From: Mycolicibacillus trivialis
GTDB taxonomy: Bacteria > Actinomycetota > Actinomycetes > Mycobacteriales > Mycobacteriaceae
Direction of reading: 5' to 3'
Length of the DNA: 64,000 nucleotides
Assembly: GCF_002102395.1 (NCBI RefSeq)
Contig: NZ_LQPZ01000044.1
Coordinates: 119,956 to 183,955 of the forward strand
Within the stretch, counting starts at the first letter, position 1; each line of letters starts with the position of its first letter. A program made the translations under genes and the position numbers. Positions 60,640-64,000 of the stretch are shown piece by piece. The notes under the pieces were generated by a model that was not told the DNA's origin, did no database searches, and saw only the letters and a program-made list of their open reading frames with translations.

Positions 60640-61122
60640 TCACGGGTCGTAAGCCACGCCGACCGCTCGGAACACGTACTCCGCGGGCGGGTCGAAGGTC
60701 ATGGTGCGGCCGGGCAGTTGGGCGAGCACCGTCTCGGGGATGTCGGTCTTGTAGTGCAGCGAGAGTTCACCGTGAAACTGTGGTCCGGTGTCGTCGAGAT
60801 TTACCTCGACGAGCAGACCGGTCTCGGAGATGGTGACGGTCGCGGCGCCGGTCTCCGGGTGGTCCCAGCGCACGTCGACCGTGCGTCCGGCCACTTTCGG
60901 AAGAGCGGACAGCGTGGCCAGCACGCGCTGGGAGGTGAACACCACCGAGCCGACGTAGCTCGCGACGCTGTGGGGAGACCGCATCCCGGGAATCGCGCCG
61001 CTGAAGCGACGGGTGACCGGGACGTAATCGACACCATGGAGGATGCCCTCGGCCTCGACCTGTTCACGCAGGTCGGGCGGCAGCTTGCCGATCCCGAGCA
61101 GCTTGCGCAGATACACGGCCAT
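60640..61122 (-). CDS. Conserved hypothetical protein, Rv0307c-like
   Basis: 160 residues, the same length as recalled for Rv0307c. A beta-rich soluble protein without signal peptide; it begins MAVYLRKLLGIGKLPPDLREQ and contains VVFTSQRVLATLSALPKVAG, YVFRAVGVAYDP. No catalytic motif is seen. First gene of the bluB-amidohydrolase unit, divergent from the PAP2 phosphatase gene. Confidence 0.85.
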   Translation of the reverse strand: MAVYLRKLLGIGKLPPDLREQVEAEGILHGVDYVPVTRRFSGAIPGMRSPHSVASYVGSVVFTSQRVLATLSALPKVAGRTVDVRWDHPETGAATVTISETGLLVEVNLDDTGPQFHGELSLHYKTDIPETVLAQLPGRTMTFDPPAEYVFRAVGVAYDP

Positions 61123-61176
61123 GGGCCCAGTATCCCCGTTCTGACCGATCTGCCCACCCGTGATAAGCGTGTAGGC

Positions 61177-61851
61177 GTGTCGACAAGCAACCTTGCCCGA
61201 GTGTTTCTGCCGGTCAGCGCACTGATCGCAGTGATCGGTTATGGGCTGATGTGGCTGGGCTACCGGCAGGGTTGGTTCGACGCGATCGATTCCGCCAGCT
61301 TGAGCGCGTTGTATGACGTCGGGATCAAACACCCGCTGTGGGTGCGCTCCTGGGAGGTGGTGTGCTCGGTGTTCGGGCCGACCGGACTCCGCGTTGCCGC
61401 CGCCGGCGTGATCGTGGTGGCGTTGGTTCAACGCAACGTGCGCACAGCGCTGTTCTTGATCGTGACCGTGCAGTTGTCCGGCGTGGTCATCCAGGGGGCC
61501 AAGAATTTGGCTGATCGGCCCCGTCCGGTGACAGCGCTGGCGCATGCGTCGTCGACGTCGTTTCCGTCCGGGCACGCACTGGCGTCGATGGTCGCGGTGG
61601 TTGCGCTGTTGGCGGTTCTGCTGCCGATGCTGGGTGCGACCGCCAGCCGAGTAGCGATCGCGACGGGTGTTCTGATTGTGATCGCGGTCGGATTCGGTCG
61701 CGTGGTCCTCAACGTGCACCACCCGTCCGATGTCGTGGCCGGGTGGGCTCTCGGCTACGCCTATGTGGCGCTGTGGATGCAAGTGTTGCGGGTGCCGTGG
61801 TGGGCGCCCACACGTGAGGTTCAGCGCTCTGAGTCCTCGGCGTCGCTATGA
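61177..61851 (+). CDS. PAP2-family lipid phosphatase, Rv0308-like
   Basis: 224-residue integral membrane phosphatase with about six helices. All three PAP2 motifs are present: K-x6-RP in KNLADRPRP, FPSGHALAS, and GR-x5-HHPSD in GRVVLNVHHPSD. It should dephosphorylate a lipid phosphate or pyrophosphate, such as undecaprenyl or decaprenyl pyrophosphate, at the membrane. The GTG at 61177 lacks a good ribosome site. The last 31 nt overlap the convergent gene at 61821. Confidence 0.88.
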   Translation: MSTSNLARVFLPVSALIAVIGYGLMWLGYRQGWFDAIDSASLSALYDVGIKHPLWVRSWEVVCSVFGPTGLRVAAAGVIVVALVQRNVRTALFLIVTVQLSGVVIQGAKNLADRPRPVTALAHASSTSFPSGHALASMVAVVALLAVLLPMLGATASRVAIATGVLIVIAVGFGRVVLNVHHPSDVVAGWALGYAYVALWMQVLRVPWWAPTREVQRSESSASL

Positions 61852-62729
61852 GCTTTGGCCACCACGTGGCGGGTGGCGACCGGCTTTCCGGCGACCAGTT
61901 TGGTGACCGGTGGCGGTGGGACGGTGATGCGGCCCTGAACCGGCGCACCGTTCTTCACGGAGGGGGCCACAACCCGCTTGGTGTCCGGCTTGGGCTCGGC
62001 ATCGGTGTGACCGCCGTACATCGCGCCCGGCGGCACGAACGGTAGCGCGCTGAGGCCGTTGCGCGGGCCCGGCGGCGCAGTCGGCGGGGCGGGAGGAGCG
62101 GGCGTCACAGCTTGTGCGGAAGCCGGCGCGGTGCCCGGTGACGGGGTCGGTGGCGGACCGAGATAGCCGGTGGGCGCGGTACTTTCCTCCACGACTCCGG
62201 CGCCGCTGTCACCGCTGATAGGTAGACCGTCGTCATCCCAGAACAGGTCGTCGGGGCCGGCGTCGGTGTACTCCTCCGCACCGTCTTCGACCGGGTCACC
62301 GATGAGCTCCGCACCGGACTGTTGGAACGCACCCAAGCCGGCTTGCAACGCTTGCTGGGCGCCTTGTGCGAACTGTTGTGGAATCTGGGTGAAGCCTTGC
62401 AGCAGGCCGCTGAAGACTCCACCCACAGCACCGGCGATACCGGCGGCCGATTGCGGCAGGGCCTGCATCAACTGGGCAGACTGCGTTTCGTTGGCGGAGA
62501 ATTTCGCCTGGGCATCGAGTAAGCCGGCGTCGCGCTCTTCCTGGCCGAGTTGAGCGTCGGCGTCGTCGGCCGGGTCGCCCAGGTTGGCGGCCATGCCCAG
62601 CGTGGCCAGCAGACCATCGATCGTCGACCCGACACCGGAGACCAGATCCGACATCACCTGCGGTGGCGGAGCGTTCATACCGTGCGCGCGCAGGTACTCC
62701 TCGATGACGGCCACCAATTCCGGATCCAT
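61821..62729 (-). CDS. Pro/Ala-rich ESX-associated hypothetical protein (EspJ-like layout)
   Basis: 302 residues. Residues 1-40 are helical, 60-160 a Gly/Ala/Gln-rich helical section (GAVGGVFSGLLQGF, QQFAQGAQQALQAGLGAF), 170-200 acidic, 205-235 a Pro-rich linker, and 250-302 a basic tail with repeated GAPVQGRITV and KLVAGKPVATRH strands. The design resembles ESX-1 substrate-type proteins such as EspJ. I cannot name it. Its ATG at 62729 overlaps by one base the stop of the EspK-like gene (TGATG), so they form a pair. Confidence 0.68.
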   Translation of the reverse strand: MDPELVAVIEEYLRAHGMNAPPPQVMSDLVSGVGSTIDGLLATLGMAANLGDPADDADAQLGQEERDAGLLDAQAKFSANETQSAQLMQALPQSAAGIAGAVGGVFSGLLQGFTQIPQQFAQGAQQALQAGLGAFQQSGAELIGDPVEDGAEEYTDAGPDDLFWDDDGLPISGDSGAGVVEESTAPTGYLGPPPTPSPGTAPASAQAVTPAPPAPPTAPPGPRNGLSALPFVPPGAMYGGHTDAEPKPDTKRVVAPSVKNGAPVQGRITVPPPPVTKLVAGKPVATRHVVAKAHSDAEDSER

Positions 62730-64000
62730 CAGGACTTCGCCTCGGGGCAGCATGCACGGAACCACGCGTAGTGGTACATCGCCACGCGCCGGTCCCCGGT
62801 GATCAGTGCCTCTATCGCGGCGAGCAATTGCCAGTTGCCGACGGCTGCGATGGGCGTCTTCTCCGGGTAGTCGGCCAACACCGTCTCCCGCGTTTCAGCC
62901 AGATGGGTACGGAGCAGGGCGACTTCGGTGTCCAACACGCCGGCGCCGGCGTAGACGGCGTGAACCAGGGTATGAGCGAGTCTCGGCAGACCGTCTCGCC
63001 AACGGGTGGATCGACGAAGCTGCCAGCCCAATTCTTCGACGTTCGGCCCGTGGCGCGGTCGGGACGAGGTCGGTATGTGGTCGTCACGATCAGCGGGGGC
63101 CACGTATTGGCCGGGCTCGAAGTGTGCGGCCGCGGATACCGATCCGAGCAACGCCATCGCAGTCCCGCGGCGAGGGGCTGGATCGAGTAACCGGACGGTC
63201 GCCGGAACGTCGACGTGCGGAGGTATCCAACCGGCGGTGAGATCGGTGACCAACATCGTGGTGGCGTTGTCGCGCTCACCGACCGACCAATGCAACCGCG
63301 GTTCTTGGCGAGCGACAAACTCGACCAACGTCTGGAGCCGGTTCTCGGCGCTGGCTTGCGCGGAGAGTGCACCGGTCAGTGCACCACCGGCGGTAGCCGG
63401 CACGGCTTGTTCGGTTACCGCGAGTGGCGGTGGGGCAGGGGTTCGTCGCACCACGGTCGACTGCCCGAGGCCGGTCTGGGCGTGCGCCGGGGTGGGAGTC
63501 GGCGACGGTGCGGATGACGGTGGCGCGGCCGGGACGGTCGCAGCGGGCGCCAGCGTCGACCGCAGGTCGGTGCCGTAGCCGGGTAGCAGCGGGGGCGACG
63601 CGACCGGTGGCGCAGCGGTGACGCTCGCCGGTAGCGCGGCGACCGGCGGCACAGGCAGATACGGAGGGACCGCCTCGGCCGGTGGCGTCGACACTGCCGG
63701 CGGTGTGTCGATGGCAGTGACATGGGTTGCCGACGGCGACATATCGGTGACCGCCGGTGTCATGTGCTGCTCCAGCGGCGTGAGAAGGGGTGCGGGTGTC
63801 GCCGTCGGGTGGACCGGGGTGGGGCCACTGGTCATACCTTGCTCGAACGCCTGAAGGACCGTCGGGGAACTCGCGGTCGGGGTGGTTTGGACATTGGTAG
63901 TCGGTAGCGGGGAGGCGTTCGCCGGTATAACCGCGGGCGCGGGGGTGGGCTGGGACGCGACCGGTGGAAGCGGGGCGGTAGGCGTGGCGGGCGCGGGAGG
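62729..64000 (-). CDS. EspK-like DUF5631/DUF5632 protein, partial
   Basis: The frame is open to the window end, so the N-terminus lies beyond it; 423 residues are visible. Up to about 290 residues are Pro/Ala/Thr/Val-rich (stretches such as PAPATPTAPPLPP), a disordered linker. The C-terminal 200 residues form a folded domain (LVEFVARQEPRLHWSVGERD, TMLVTDLTAGWIPPHV, LLRTHLAETRETVLADYPE, GNWQLLAAIEALITGDRRVA) of the family found in M. tuberculosis EspK and Rv0026/Rv0029. An internal ATG at 63835 could be mistaken for the start. An ESX-1-type secretion-associated role is likely. Confidence 0.7.
   Translation of the reverse strand, partial: PPAPATPTAPLPPVASQPTPAPAVIPANASPLPTTNVQTTPTASSPTVLQAFEQGMTSGPTPVHPTATPAPLLTPLEQHMTPAVTDMSPSATHVTAIDTPPAVSTPPAEAVPPYLPVPPVAALPASVTAAPPVASPPLLPGYGTDLRSTLAPAATVPAAPPSSAPSPTPTPAHAQTGLGQSTVVRRTPAPPPLAVTEQAVPATAGGALTGALSAQASAENRLQTLVEFVARQEPRLHWSVGERDNATTMLVTDLTAGWIPPHVDVPATVRLLDPAPRRGTAMALLGSVSAAAHFEPGQYVAPADRDDHIPTSSRPRHGPNVEELGWQLRRSTRWRDGLPRLAHTLVHAVYAGAGVLDTEVALLRTHLAETRETVLADYPEKTPIAAVGNWQLLAAIEALITGDRRVAMYHYAWFRACCPEAKS

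Noticed and set aside
60515..60652. 45-codon plus-strand ORF with one hydrophobic helix (GTG start)
   Set aside because: It has no ribosome site and lies antisense to the bluB leader, whose own AGGAGG-ATG is clear; left as unsupported.

Overview
The window is high-GC actinobacterial DNA from a non-tuberculous member of the Mycobacteriaceae. It carries a complete ESX-3 type VII secretion locus with PE and PPE genes and F420-type and mycobacterial lipid genes. The gene order is largely that recalled for M. tuberculosis Rv0243-Rv0293c, then Rv0306-Rv0308. The species cannot be fixed from the sequence. I saw no tRNA, rRNA, CRISPR array or insertion sequence.

Layout. 1-5.5 kb: fatty-acid genes (fadA2, an F420-type oxidoreductase, fadE5) and a flavin reductase. 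5.5-9.5 kb: a succinate dehydrogenase 1 operon (a TTG-started small gene, sdhC, sdhA, sdhB) on the minus strand. 9.5-13.2 kb: the heat-shock gene acr2 divergent from the siroheme nitrite reductase genes nirBD, with a dense regulatory spacer (HspR-like HAIR element, a perfect 16-bp-arm palindrome, a leaderless nirB promoter). 13.3-16.2 kb: an accessory cassette (cupin, universal stress protein, Rv2004c-like kinase/ATPase) where M. tuberculosis has cob genes. 16.2-22.4 kb: a siroheme-type chelatase, a HemD-like regulator, two paralogous NarK transporters and a FAD oxidoreductase, so this stretch is devoted to nitrate/nitrite handling. 22.4-29.2 kb: a six-gene minus-strand chain (oplA, fecB2, pxpB, pxpC, aac(2')-I, second narK). 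29.3-38.4 kb: fadD2, a DinB-like protein, a TetR-led operon with fadE6, a VOC protein and an MpaB-like oxygenase.

39.5-54.4 kb: a methyltransferase gene ends and the ESX-3 operon begins behind a Zur-type and an IdeR-type box: eccA3-eccB3-eccC3-PE5-PPE4-esxG-esxH-espG3-eccD3-mycP3-eccE3. All components are full length, but the mycosin MycP3 has lost its catalytic His and Ser and the oxyanion Asn, so it should be a dead protease. 54.4-58.9 kb: an alpha/beta hydrolase divergent from an 862-residue fusion of a polytopic membrane domain, a cupredoxin and a complete copper nitrite reductase (NirK) with every copper ligand present, followed by a small CopD-like membrane protein. 58.9-61.9 kb: amidohydrolase, bluB, an Rv0307c-like protein and a PAP2 phosphatase. 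61.8-64 kb: two Pro/Ala-rich ESX-associated proteins, the second (EspK-like) running off the window end.

The strongest observations are the triad-less MycP3, the membrane-tethered NirK in a mycobacterium that also has NirBD and two NarKs, a pair of 72-nt structured intergenic repeats with identical geometry, and the unusually compact regulatory spacers at acr2/nirB and oplA/fadD2.
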